A stretch of DNA of 64,000 bases, taken from Dichotomocladium elegans (taxonomy: Eukaryota; Mucoromycota; Mucoromycetes; Mucorales; Lichtheimiaceae). Both the position numbers and the translations under genes were made by a program. Each line of letters opens with the position of its first letter. Position 1 is the stretch's first letter. Under the pieces are notes generated by a model. It saw only the letters and a program-made list of their open reading frames with translations, did not search any database and was not told the DNA's origin. The stretch covers positions 186,001 through 250,000 of the forward strand of contig JAIXMN010000003.1 of the NCBI GenBank assembly GCA_025716815.1, given 5' to 3'. Below, piece after piece: positions 36,374 to 47,578 of the stretch.

Positions 36374-36980
36374 GTTGATTGAGCTGGTTGTGTTTAGAGT
36401 GATGAGGGAAAGGAAAAGGCTGGGGAAGCCATCTTCATTTTATAGCAAAAAAATAAAGGATCGACACGTCCTTTAGTCCGTGATAAGAATATACAACGCA
36501 ACCTCTTATCGTAGGATTTATTACTAGGACTTCTAATGCGATGCTGTGATGTGGCGCGCGAGCGTCGTCGGCCATAAAGAATCCACAAACCGGCGGGCGG
36601 TGGAAGCAATGATTTAGAGATAAGTACAGGTGTTATCTTTACGGTTGGATCTGCCGCAGGGATGATCCGATGAATGATCCCGTGATCCGTGAAGTACTGA
36701 TAGATCCATTCATCATCACAATATTATCAACAGAAAAGATTGTTTGATCAGCAAATGTGTTTTAAACTCTTATCTTTTTTTTATCCATCCGCACCGCATC
36801 CGACTCACGCTCCCTCCCCCCAAACCTCCCTCTCGTGTCACATGCCCCTGGCCGGTGGCTCGTAGGCCAAATCGGGGAAGATAATCACATTCCGCCTAGC
36901 AACAAAACCATTACTATCACTATCAACCCCTTTTCTCTTTTCTTTTCATTATCTCTTTATTTTCCAGTATCCTGCCAAAA
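36374..36980. promoter_or_regulatory. Bidirectional nitrate transporter/reductase promoter with GATA sites
   Basis: I count eleven HGATAR sites on the two strands, starting at 36481, 36506, 36618, 36633, 36698, 36724, 36770, 36879, 36914, 36920 and 36949. About two would be expected by chance in 607 bp at equal base frequencies. HGATAR is the target of AreA/NIT2-type nitrogen regulators, which activate nitrate genes when ammonium and glutamine are low. CT-rich leader sequence precedes the reductase ATG. Confidence 0.7.
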
Positions 36981-39775
36981 ATGGACAAAGAACCAATGGC
37001 TCCGCCAAAGACAATTGATCCCCGCGATCTAAACACGCCTGACTCTTTTGTCGCCCGCGACCCGCAGATGGTTCGTCTGACAGGAAAACATCCTTTCAAT
37101 GCAGGTAGGATATGTGCCCAAGCTCTTTGGATCAGACTTCGCCATTGATAAATGATGCTTGTATGTAGAGGCACCTCTGAAGTTGCTCGAGAAGGGCGGC
37201 TATATCACCCCCAATCATCTCCATTTCGTTCGGAACCACGGGCCAGTCCCTCAAATTTCTTGGGAAGACCATCGAATCAAACTCACTGGTCTGGTCAATA
37301 CACCGACCACGTTGACCATGAATGATATCACTTCAATGCCACCCACGACAGTCCCGGTCACCTTGGTCTGCGCCGGCAACCGGAGAAAGGAACAGAACAT
37401 GGTCAAACAATCAATTGGCTTTGGATGGTACGGAAATGGCCTATGCTCCCTTTGCCGCCGCCCCCCCAAACCTCAATGCAATCTCACTAATTTCTCTCTA
37501 CGTAGGGGTGCTGCCGGTACGATTAAAAGAAGGATATGCTGTCATATTTAAATACAAACGGATTGATATTTTTGGTTATTTTTCCCCATATAGGTGCTAG
37601 CACCGCATGCTGGACAGGTGTCTATCTTCGCGATGTTATTAACCAATTTGGTGGTGGTCTCAAACCGGATGCAATGCACATATGCTTTGAGGGTGTCGAT
37701 AACACGTCAAAAGTAAATCCAGAGCAGCCCAGACTGAGGAGTCGATGCAAGATGTACTTACTCCTACTTTTTTACTTTAGGGTGGATACGGTACTTCTGT
37801 TGCAGCAAGTCGTGTCATGTCTAGCGACTATGATATACTGCTCGCCTACAAGATGAATGGCGAGTTTTTGCCGCCCGACCATGGCTACCCAATCCGGGTT
37901 GTCATTCCCGGCTGCATTGGCGGGAGAAGCGTCAAATGGCTTGGACGGATCGAAGCAAGCGAGAATGTATCCACGAATCCATTCCACGATCACGACAACA
38001 AGGTGTTCCCAACCCAGGTGCAATCTGCCGAGCAGGCCACCGACGAAGGCTGGTGGCCCAGGCCTACTTATACCTTGTATGACCTGAACATCAACAGTGT
38101 CATCAGCACGCCTGACCATGGCGACTTGATTCGACTTGACAACCTCCAGGATATTTACGTAGCGCGCGGCTATGCCTATACGGGAAGCGGACGTCGCATC
38201 ATCCGCGTTGAGGTTTCACTGGATAGCGGCAAGACATGGCTCCTCGCACAAATGAACCAGCCCACAGCGGCGTCCGTGGCGGCGCGCTATGGTGAGCTGC
38301 GTGGACCAGAGTACTACAAGGCCTCGCGCAACTGGGGCTGGACGCTTTGGGAGATCTCCATTGAGGTTGCAGATCTCGTTCGTGCTGAAGAAATGGTCGT
38401 ACGTGCGTGGGATGATGCGCAGAACACTCAACCGGAGAACATTACATGGAACCTCATGGGGATGATGAACAACTGCTGGTTCCGCGTCAAGCTCTGCTTT
38501 GTGCGCAATCCAAGCCTGGCCATATATTGCGAACACCCGACGCTGGCCGGTCCTGAGCCTGGCGGCTGGATGGACGTTAAACCAAACCAAGACGTTGTCC
38601 CCAGTAACTCGTCAGCGCTGTCAATTCGTGCAGACTTGCCTGCGTATACAATGGCTGAAGTGGAACTTCATTCGACGGAGCAGGATCTATGGATCGTTGT
38701 TCACAACCTTGTGTATGACTGCACACCTTTCTTGCATGACCATCCTGGCGGGGCCTCGAGCATTCTCATCACAGGTGGCACAGATACAACCGAGGAGTTT
38801 GATGCAATCCATTCTAGTAAGGCCCAGGACATGCTCCAGAAGTATCTCATCGGCCGCCTCGAAGATTCGGCTGCGTCCTCTGAAAAGGGTAGCACAGCAC
38901 CCTCTAGCGTCGCCACGACAGTGATTGACGATCATTTTCTGAACCCTAAGCAGTGGCGGAAGATGACACTGTCCAAGAAGAAGTCGCTCTCGCCAACAAT
39001 CCGCCTCTTTGTTTTTACCTTCGATTCAAGGCAGACGTTCGGTCTTCCGATCGGCCAACATTGCTATCTGAAACTGCCCCGAAAGGACGGCTCAGTAATT
39101 ATCCGGGCATACACCCCTAGCGCATGTGGAGCTGGGTCAGTCGAGTTTATAATCAAGATCTATGACACAGGCGTGTTCACGCCGCTCCTCGATGCTCATG
39201 TCAACATTGGTGATTCGGTTGAAGTGAAAGGCCCGTTGGGCGAGTTTGAGTACCTCACCAATAGCCGATATGCCATCATGAATCGGCCACCAAGGATCAT
39301 AGACGAAATTGGCATGATTGCAGGAGGCACGGGGATTACCCCCATGTGGCAGGTGCTTGATGCCATGCGGTATGATGCAAGGCCTCCACGGGTTTCCCTT
39401 ATTTACTGTGCTAGACACAGAGAGGATCTCGTCTTGTGTGAAGAGCTCTTGGAGCTCCAGAGGCAACTTGGGCCGGACATCCTTCAGCTACGGTATGCAT
39501 CAAAAACAGCATGCACAAAACACATGTGTTATTCGACTAACACATTATAATGCGCTATTAGATTCATTTTATCTAGGCCTCCTGCCGATTGGCAATACGG
39601 TCGCGGGCGTCTCACGGCTGATGAAATCTCAAAGTACTTGTTCTTTACCAAAGCCGGCAATGAGAAACTCCTTCTCATGTGCGCTTCAGAGACCATGATT
39701 AATGAGTGCTGTAAGCCTCTCATCAAACAAGTGATGGGCGAAGAATTCGCTTCCACGAAAACTTTTGTCTTTTAA
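36981..39775 (+). CDS. Assimilatory nitrate reductase (Mo-cofactor, cytochrome b5, FAD)
   Basis: Cytosolic reduction of nitrate to nitrite. Six exons, about 860 residues. Domains in order: molybdopterin (sulfite-oxidase fold) with the Mo-ligand Cys in VCAGNRRKEQNMVKQSIGF, then WGAAGASTACWTGVYLRDV; Mo dimerisation domain (GYAYTGSGRRIIRVEVSLD, WNLMGMMNNCWFRVK); cytochrome b5 with the haem His in LHDHPGG and AIHS; FAD domain (RAYTPS); NAD(P)H domain (GMIAGGTGITPMWQVLDAM) and a C-terminal LLLMCASETMI / ASTKTFVF end. Between introns 37428-37505 and 37517-37593 lies an 11-nt exon, 37506-37516, coding most of GAAG. Start at the ATG preceding KEPMAPPKTIDPRD. Followed on the same strand by nitrite reductase. 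Confidence 0.95.
37506..37516 (+). other. Eleven-nucleotide micro-exon of nitrate reductase
   Basis: Flanked by a CTACGTAG acceptor and a GTACGA donor, with introns of 78 and 77 nt. It is required to join GFGW to GASTACWTG and rebuild the conserved WGAAG segment near the Mo site. Confidence 0.85.
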
Positions 39776-40916
39776 GCTTTCTTATGCTATCCGCCTGTAT
39801 TTATTCCCCTGTCTTTTTCCTCCTATCTCCTTCTTGAGAGTGAAAAAAAAATTGTATATTTTTTTGTTAAACATATATTATTTGAACGACAATTGGCTCC
39901 AATTTCTAATGTACTTTTTACGAGGGTTGTCTCCCCATTGCGTCTTTTCCTGCCTGAAGACGAAAAAGGCAACAAACAAAGTATGTGATATCAATAATTA
40001 TCATTATCGACAGGACTGGGCTAAAAAACTGATAAGGAGTACGTAGATGGGGGGGGTGGAGAAAAAGAGAGAGAAAGAGAGGTCTATTGCCGGCCAAGGA
40101 TGGAGTACCAAAATGATAAGGAGGTTACATGTTGCTGCATTCCGTTATCAATGAGAGGCAACATGGAGTAAAAATGTTTGTTAGATTACGCTATATCATC
40201 CAATCGCTGCATATCCCCCCTTCTCCCTTGTTTGTTAACTTTTAAGGCATCCCAACCCCAACATCATTCGAGAAACATGGCCCTTTCCCCATCTGCCAGG
40301 AAATGGGACTTGTAGATGCCATCACCTGATTTTGAGCAGATTGGCCTGAGATCGAAAATCAACGCGTGCAGCGGTCTTTTATCTTTTTTTCGGGGAAGAA
40401 GGAGGAACCGGCGCGGTTGCACTGATGGAATAGGATACCGGGAGACTATCGCCCTGACTTTTTCCATCTCAAGGGAAAATATGCAGACGCTGATAAGCGT
40501 TTCTGAACCATCCCCCCCCCATTTTTCCAAAAATGTCAACAAACAATCTCTAACAGAGACCTTCTTATCTTACACTTGTGAAATAGAATTTCCTCCGCCG
40601 CCGTGCGATAAGACCCGATTTCCAACCAACCCCCAGGTGGGGGGGGTTGGATAAAGCTGGGATTTGATATCATCGTTGATGCCAAAAAGATTTGGATCAA
40701 ATTTTACCTATCAACCCACATGCGAGATGATGAAAAAAGTCTGACTTCATCACATGATATTCTTCACTGAAGAACCGCCACGCTTATTCGCTTGCGCTGT
40801 TGCTGCTGCTGCTGCTATCGCTGATTATGATAAATCGGAGCAGGTTTTCTTCTTTTCTCTTTCACTCATCAACAGCAACAACCACATCCTCCTCCTTCAC
40901 CTTTTCTTAAAGCCAA
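39776..40916 (+). promoter_or_regulatory. Nitrite reductase promoter, GATA-site rich
   Basis: About 1.1 kb with no gene. HGATAR sites found at 39823, 39998, 40004, 40030, 40114, 40145, 40379, 40446, 40491, 40565, 40606, 40708, 40815 and 40828, fourteen against about three expected. Homopolymer runs (G7 near 40049, T10-like stretches) and a GCT microrepeat (40799-40815) are also present. Confidence 0.65.
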
Positions 40917-43900
40917 ATGCCTCCGAATGTCGAGCGCCCAGCTGCTCTCTATACAGCATCGCCGCCTTCCAGCGAATCAGGTGAAGATGCCTCTGTCCCC
41001 GAGCGCAAAAGAATCATTATCGCCGGTCTTGGTATGGTGGCCGCTTCCTTCATGGAGAAGCTTCTCGAATATGGACCGGATAAGTATCAGATCCGTGTCT
41101 TTTCTGAAGAGCCCGAAGGTAGGTTGGGGGAAAAAAGGAGCCTAGTTAGCTTATCGGATTCTTGCTCAAAAAAGCTCCCCCTCCCGGCTGTAGTGGCCTA
41201 TAACCGAGTTGGCCTGACTCAATATTTTTCGCATCTCGATGTTGAACGTCAATTGATGCTCCCGCGCTCATGGTACGCCGAGAACAACATCCAAGTTGAC
41301 CTTGCCGATCCCATCGAAGAGATCGACACAGTGAACAAACGCGTACGAGCGCGTCAACAAGGATGGATCGATTACGATATATGTGTGCTCGCGACAGGCT
41401 CTTCCGCGGCCCTTCCTCCGAACGTCAACCCTGACAAATATAGTGGCGTGTTTGTGTACCGCACGCTCCAGGACCTCAATGACATGGTTGCCTGGTCTAG
41501 ACAGGAGCATGTGAAGCACGCAGCCGTCGTGGGTGGCGGTCTGTTGGGCCTTGAAGCAGCCAAGGCAGCCATGGACCTGGGACTCGAGACCACCTTGTAC
41601 GAGCGCGCCGACCGGCTCATGTCCCGTCAGCTCGACTGCGATGCATCCCGTGTCCTTGAGGCCGAGATTTCAAAGCTTGGCATCAAGACAGTAATCGGCG
41701 ACTACCCTGTTGAGCTCCAGGGTAGCGACGAGGATGGACCCATACCTGGAAAGCCAGCCATCCGCACCATGCGTTTGTCAAACGATCAGATCGTTGAGAC
41801 CCAGATGGTTATATACGCGATCGGTGTTCGGCCGCGGGACCAGCTCTCCCAGCCTGGTTCTCTGGAACGCGCCCCGCGCGGTGGTTTTGTGGTCAATGAA
41901 CGCATGGAGACAACTGCTCAGGATGTCTATGCAATTGGTGAATGCGCTTCATTCCTTGATACGACCTACGGTCTTGTTGCCCCTGGCTATGAGTAAGTCG
42001 CCGTTTCATTTCTGCTGGGTCTTGTCCCCTCTATGAGAGCGAGGAGACAGGAAGAACTCGTTTTGTTTTACCAACCCCTCCCACCTTGAATTTCTTCCTG
42101 ATCTATCTACATCACCACTCTAGCATGGCAGAAATCGTTGCGCGCAATTTGACGACCCGTCTTGACGATCGTCGAAAGGCCGCCTTCAAGGGCGCTGATA
42201 TGTCAACAAAGCTCAAGTTGCTCGGTGTCCATGTCGCCAGCTTCGGTGATTGCTTTCCAGACGAGGTGAACACACAACCACTCGTGTATCGAGACCCGTT
42301 TAGCGGCATCTACAAGAAATACATTTTCACCAAGGACGGCAAGAAGCTCATTGGTGGCATGATGGTCGGTGATACTAACGATTATGCCAAGCTGCTCGCC
42401 CTGGTCCGATCCGCCAAAAGACTCACCTCTCCGCCCTCGGAACTCATCCTGGGCGTCAAGGGAGACGATAAAATCCAGGGTGCAGACGCTCTACCGGACG
42501 ATACCCAAATCTGCTCGTGTAACAATGTTACCAAGGGCGCCATCCGCAAGGTGATCCGCGAGAAAAAATGCGAAAATGTCAACCAAGTCAAAATCTTTTC
42601 CAAAGCCGGTACGGGCTGCGGTGGATGCCTACCCCAAGTTCAAGAGGTACGTTGGAGTAGTAGAACAAAAACGCTATGTTTTTGTTTCCGGAACCAACAA
42701 GCCTGTATTCCTCTACCGCCAATTTAGATTTTTGAAGCGGAGCTCACAGCCCTCGGTCGATCCGTCAGCAATTCGCTGTGCACACACTTCAAGTTCAGTC
42801 GCCCTGAGCTGTTCACCATTGGTCAAGTCAAACAACTCCGGTCTTTTGAAGACTATTGCGTCCATGCAGGCCTTCCTCGGGATCATCAGGGCTGCGAGGT
42901 CTGCAAGCCTGCCATTGCCAGCATTCTTGCCGGCCTTTGGAACGAGCATATTTTGAACCCTGCTTTGCGCCCGTTGCAAGACACCAATGACCGATATCTT
43001 GCTAACATACAACGCGGTGGGCTATACAGCGTTGTGCCGCGCATTGCTGCTGGCGAAGTGACGCCAGAGAAATTGCGTGTGATTGCTGATGTGGCCAAGG
43101 AATACAATCTTTACACCAAGATCACTGGTGCACAGCGCATCGATATCAGTAAGCACCTGCAACGCGGTTTTGTGCAGAAACCAAGCGTTTATTGAAACAT
43201 ACCATTTCTTTTTTACTAGTGGGCGCGAGAAAACAAGATCTGCCCGATATTTGGGAGAAACTTGTCGATGCAGGGTTTGAGAGGTATTACCACATGATCG
43301 ATCCCAGAAACAATTTGCTAAGCGCACTTTTGAATTTGCAGTGGCCATGCTTACGGAAAGTCCTTGCGAGCTGTCAAAAGCTGTGTCGGCACCACGTGGT
43401 GTCGCTATGGTCAACAAGATTCGGTCGGATTTGCAATTATGGTAAAAAGCCTAATATGCTGAATAGCCCGATCCCTGTGTGTGTGTGCTCACCCTTAGTT
43501 TTTCTTAGCTCGAAAACCGGTATAAAGGCATTCGCTCACCGCACAAGCTCAAGGGCGGTGTATCAGGATGCATTCGGGAATGTGCTGAGGCGCAGGTGAG
43601 GAGAAGGAGATAGGCGCCCTTCCCATGGCCCCCTCAAAGTCTGAGGGTGGAGGAATTCAATCTAAGCTCATCCACTGTTTTCTGCATTAGGGAAAAGATT
43701 TTGGCTGCATAGCTACCGACAAGGGTTACAATTTGTACGTCTGCGGCAATGGTGGTTCGAAGCCCAAGCATGCCGAGCTCCTCGTAGCTGACGTCTCCGA
43801 AGAACTCGTTATCCGATACCTTGACCGGTTCCTCATGTATTATATCATGACTGCGGACAAGCTAACCCGCACCGCGCGTTGGCTAGAAAAACTGGCGGGT

Positions 43901-44677
43901 GGGATCCAGTACCTGCGCAAAGTGGTCGTTGAGGATTATCTCGGCATTGCTGCTCAGCTCGAGGCACATATGCACCAGCTCATTAGCAGCTATCAGTGCG
44001 AATGGACGACAGTTATCCGAGATCCTGTCAAGCGCAAGCACTTTGAAGAATTCATCAATGCGGATGCAGGTGAGGGCGATGCACCCATCGAGATGGTGAG
44101 CGAGCGCGGCCAGAACCACCCCGCATGGTGGCCCAAAGAAGTGGACCCACTTGAGCCGCTCGAAGCGACGCAGAACCGAGACTGGCTCCAGGTTGGTTCT
44201 GCCGACCTCTTCCCCGAGGGCGAGGGCAAGGTGGTCAAGGTCGGCGAGGCTCAGATTGCCGTCTTTCGCGTCAACCAGAGCTGGTATGCTACCCAGAACA
44301 TGTGCCCCCACAAGCGTGCGCTCGTGTTGTCCTCCGGCATCCTCGGCTCGGCCCAAGAGACGAACAAACCATACGTGTCCTGTCCGATGCATAAGAAGAA
44401 CTTTGATCTCGCTTCTGGTGACTGCCTAGTGCCGGGCGAGAAAGAAAAGTACAAGCTCGAGACATTCGCGATTAAGGTCGAAGACAACCAAGTCTATCTC
44501 AGGATTCCATCCATCCAAGCTCTCAACAAAGCCCTCGGGTCCAAAAAGACTATCATCAAGCGAGGCATGGCCAAAAAAGTGTCCCCGCCCCTCCTCGTCC
44601 CGGAAGTCGTTTCTTTTGAACAAGCTCCTGCATGTGGCACAGGAGGTGGCTGTGGCGACAAGTCATTAGACTGGTGA
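40917..44677 (+). CDS. Assimilatory nitrite reductase (FAD, 4Fe-4S, sirohaem, Rieske)
   Basis: Six-electron reduction of nitrite to ammonium with NAD(P)H. About eight exons, roughly 1,090 residues. N-terminal FAD/NAD(P)H oxidoreductase: IIIAGLGMVAASFMEKLL, VVGGGLLGLEAAKAAMDL, VYAIGECASF. BFD-like 2Fe-2S segment: ICSCNNVTKGAIRKVI with AGTGCGGCLP. Sirohaem domain: SCVGTTWCRYG, then GGVSGCIRECAEAQGKDFG, the sirohaem/4Fe-4S signature SGCx3C. C-terminal Rieske-type domain with CPHKRA and SCPMHKKNFDL (CxH and CxxH ligands). The first intron (41119-41193, 75 nt) has no in-frame stop, so retention would only insert 25 residues. Order and strand with nitrate reductase suggest coordinated nitrogen control. 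Confidence 0.95.
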
Positions 44678-44919
44678 AGCATGCACCACTCTCACCAAGT
44701 AGTACTTCCCCTCTTCATCCCCCATCAATCTGTATATACCCTGTACAAACCTTCCTTGTTAAAGAATCGTTCCATCCTATTTACATTCCTGATAAACCAA
44801 GTTCCTCTACTGGACATGACCGTACAGTATGTCTTGCTTGCTTGTTCAGCACCGGCACTGTTCCTTATACGTATCATTGAAGCGAATATCAAAAAGCTAC
44901 CATAGCCAGCCGCTCTGTG

Positions 44920-45229
44920 TGATTCGCAGTGGAATGATCATTGGTATGGGAGGCTCGTATGCGAACGAATCGGAGTGCTCGTTCTGGTGTCGCACAAGGG
45001 CTGTGGCGTGTGGCGGCTTCGCGGTTGCCCTTTACAGAGGGATGGACGCCAAGCTACTGCTAGCTCCGCTTCAACGTTCCTATCGCTCGCCAACGAAGCG
45101 AGACCTACGGTTAAGCGGATGCTCGCGTCCTCGAGGCGTCGAGGCTCTCTGCGATCACAAGACCTGCTATTGCAAGCGCATTCCTGGCGAGCCGAAACCT
45201 GAACCTTCCCCCAAGGGGTTAATTTTTTT
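44920..45229 (+). ncRNA. Candidate structured RNA ending in a T9 terminator
   Basis: A GC-richer island between two protein genes, ending in nine T at 45222-45230, a Pol III-type terminator. Helices found by eye: GAACGA/TCGTTC (about 44963 and 44979), extended by TGCG/CGCA; GGCGGC with GGTTGCC around 45013-45030; CCGCTT/AAGCGG (about 45066 and 45113) enclosing a CGCT/AGCG hairpin; CCTCGA-GGCG-TCGAGG near 45129-45144; GGCTC/GAGCC enclosing TGCG/CGCA near 45143-45193. The largest ORF through it has no recognisable motif. Size and nested helices suit RNase P, RNase MRP or SRP RNA, but I could not match their conserved cores with certainty. The 5' end is a guess. Confidence 0.45.
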
Positions 45230-45371
45230 TTGTGTGTGTGTGTGGCGGATAGACTATCCGGAATACGGGCATTCCTGCACTACACTTCTTAAAGATTCTT
45301 CCCTTTCTTTTTTTTTGTTTCTTTTTCTCTTGTACACCCCCTTTTTTCTCATAGCTTCGTTGCTCTTTTGA

Positions 45372-47222
45372 ATGACAAAGTTTGATCCGCCATCGCGAGA
45401 TGGATCCCAGGGCGGCAGCGGCAGTGGTGGCGAGAAAACCCCTAATTTTGCAATGCGCATCCTTAAACTTTCGGTAAGAACTGGCGGATAAGGAGACTGA
45501 ATAGAGCAGTTGATGGCCATCGGAACTCGTACATCTCACTCAAACCTGTATTCCATGACAGCTTGTGCGGTTACGCGCGTCGAGGGCAATCAAGATATAT
45601 GCGCTATGTATAGTCTCCTCAGCTTTTTTGGGCATATTACTCGAGGCCATGGTTGCTTCGGCACACAGCCAAGCGGCACAGGACGTATCGATGGCCGTCA
45701 ACAACACACAAATTACCAGCTCTCCATTCAGCTCCAATGACGCTGACAATCGATACGTTTATATTCTTATTAACCTGCGAAGGCTGAAGGATGAGAATGT
45801 GTTCTTCATCTTGTTCCATGTGTTTCAGTTTTATCTGGGCATGGATGCAGTAAGCAAAGAAAAAGGCGGCCCGAGTGGCTTTCTTTGTGTTACGACTGAC
45901 ATAAAAATAATAGCTTGTGCGGCAGAGCGTGATCCAACTGATTGCACACGTTGTGAACATGTTTCTCTGTGTGATCTTGGCATTAGTGCAGCTTGGTGAG
46001 ACACTAAAATGGTAAAGCAACCGGGGATGTCGCTGAGAAGGATACAAGAGACGCTAAAAATACAATTTCGGCCAGGAGGGGAAACCTGAGTACGGAAGAT
46101 AGGGAATCCGGCGGCGCGAGCTCTGAATTTGGAGAATTCAATACTGCTCTCAGGTATGAGATCGGTCTCGCTGCAGTCACGGGAATCTTGACCATCACAT
46201 TTGCCATCCTATGCTGGAAAATATCACGCCAGGTAAAAAGCGCACCAGACAGAATTTCATGCAAAATCATTACTGATATCTGATATCGGGAGCTTAGTTT
46301 GGATACAATATCTACAAGCGCCTTGGGGCCGACCCCATGTTACAGAGTGAGCAATGACAACCTGGAGAAGGCTTGCGGATGGCTCACTCTGTTTTCTCAT
46401 TACTAGGGCGCTTCCGTATTTGTCAAGTGTTTCTCCTCACTATCAAGCTTGATGGATTTTTTCATATTGTGTTTTCGATCTTTTGGTTGGTTATCATGAC
46501 GCAAGAGGGCTATCACAAACGAAACGGCGCTACCATCACTTGGTACGTTTTCCATTTGATCTTGACCGTCCTCCAGTTTCCCACCCCTTTTGTGGGCCGT
46601 CAAGGTCTCCGTACGGAAGAAACCCGGTATATGGCGCTATTCTTGACCATGCATGGCTTGCTTGTGATCGATTTTGTGATTATTCTCCAGCAGAGTGCTG
46701 GCTCGTGGGTGTTTTGGGTTATTGCAGGTAAATGAAGCGAGGCCACGTGCGTGGATATGCGAGTTCTTTAAATTGTGATAGCTAACCGGCCTTTAGTTTG
46801 TCTTGCCATCGTCTTATGCATCGTAAGTTGATTCATTATAGAAATGGAAAACGGTTTACTATATAGCATGTTTGATCGCAGAGCTCATTTCTCGGTATTG
46901 CAGGTCTCCATTTGCTTAGGATCTCTAGTGACACAAAACTTCAACAAAGGACTCAAGCCATATGGTGAGTTTATACATCACAGTGGAGATGAACCTAACA
47001 TGTTTTCTTTTAACCTATCGCCATCATTCAGTCCAACGTCTCTTTGACGAAAATTTCCGCTATAACCTCGATCCTACCGCGAACCCAACCTACTACGAAA
47101 AACCTCAGCGTGAAGTCCACGAGGAGCCGTGGGCTATCGACGACTTTGACGATGACGATGAAGGTTCATTTGCTTATCAACAGCAGCCGCTCACTCCTCG
47201 CCCTGAAGGACGCACCGTGTAA
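45372..47222 (+). CDS. Multi-pass membrane protein, UPF0658 Golgi-like
   Basis: About eight exons, roughly 430 residues with some seven to nine hydrophobic segments. Starts MTKFDPPSRDGSQGGSG, then LVRLRASRAIKIYALCIVSS (TM1), NRYVYILINLRRLKDENVFF, VQFYLGMDA-type loops, FGYNIYKRLGADPMLQ, VFLLTIKLDGFFHIVFSI, and a C-terminal cytoplasmic tail VQRLFDENFRYNLDP with an acidic end. The FGYNIYKRLGADP plus TIKLDGFF order recalls the fungal UPF0658 Golgi membrane family; the assignment is from memory. Function unknown. The junction near 46011-46150 is ambiguous: splicing LKW directly to YEIGLAAVTG (140-nt intron) or using a short 55-nt intron that keeps a 40-residue hydrophilic loop both preserve the frame. 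Confidence 0.7.
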
Positions 47223-47578
47223 CTAGAAATGATAAAAAACATGCATCCATCTGTATATAACGATATCCATCTTTTACTATAACAATATCTACTTGAATAA
47301 AATATATTCACACATACGCATGAAGTTTCGAATGGCAACGAACGTTAGGAAGCAACAAAAAGTCCATTCATGTACGCACATGGTCAACGCTTGAATACCA
47401 GAGGCTTAGGTGACTGAGATCAAAGATGAGAGCTTCATGTTTGGTTGACAGACACATTCTGTATAGACATGAGCTATAATAGACAATGAGCAGATGTGAC
47501 TTTAGAAGATAGATATGCTACGAAAGAAAAGATGTAGGTAAAAGTGCGACGCGTGGATCATAAAAGATGCTCGCAAGA
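47223..47578. other. Convergent intergenic region
   Basis: 356 bp of AT-rich sequence between the UPF0658-like gene (+) and NF-YA (-); it holds both 3' ends. AATAAA-like sequence occurs near 47296. No gene seen. Confidence 0.5.

Noticed and set aside
44829..45371. 180-codon open frame over the candidate RNA
   Set aside because: No family likeness and low-complexity Phe/Leu end; the DNA has paired helices and a T9 terminator, which fits RNA better.
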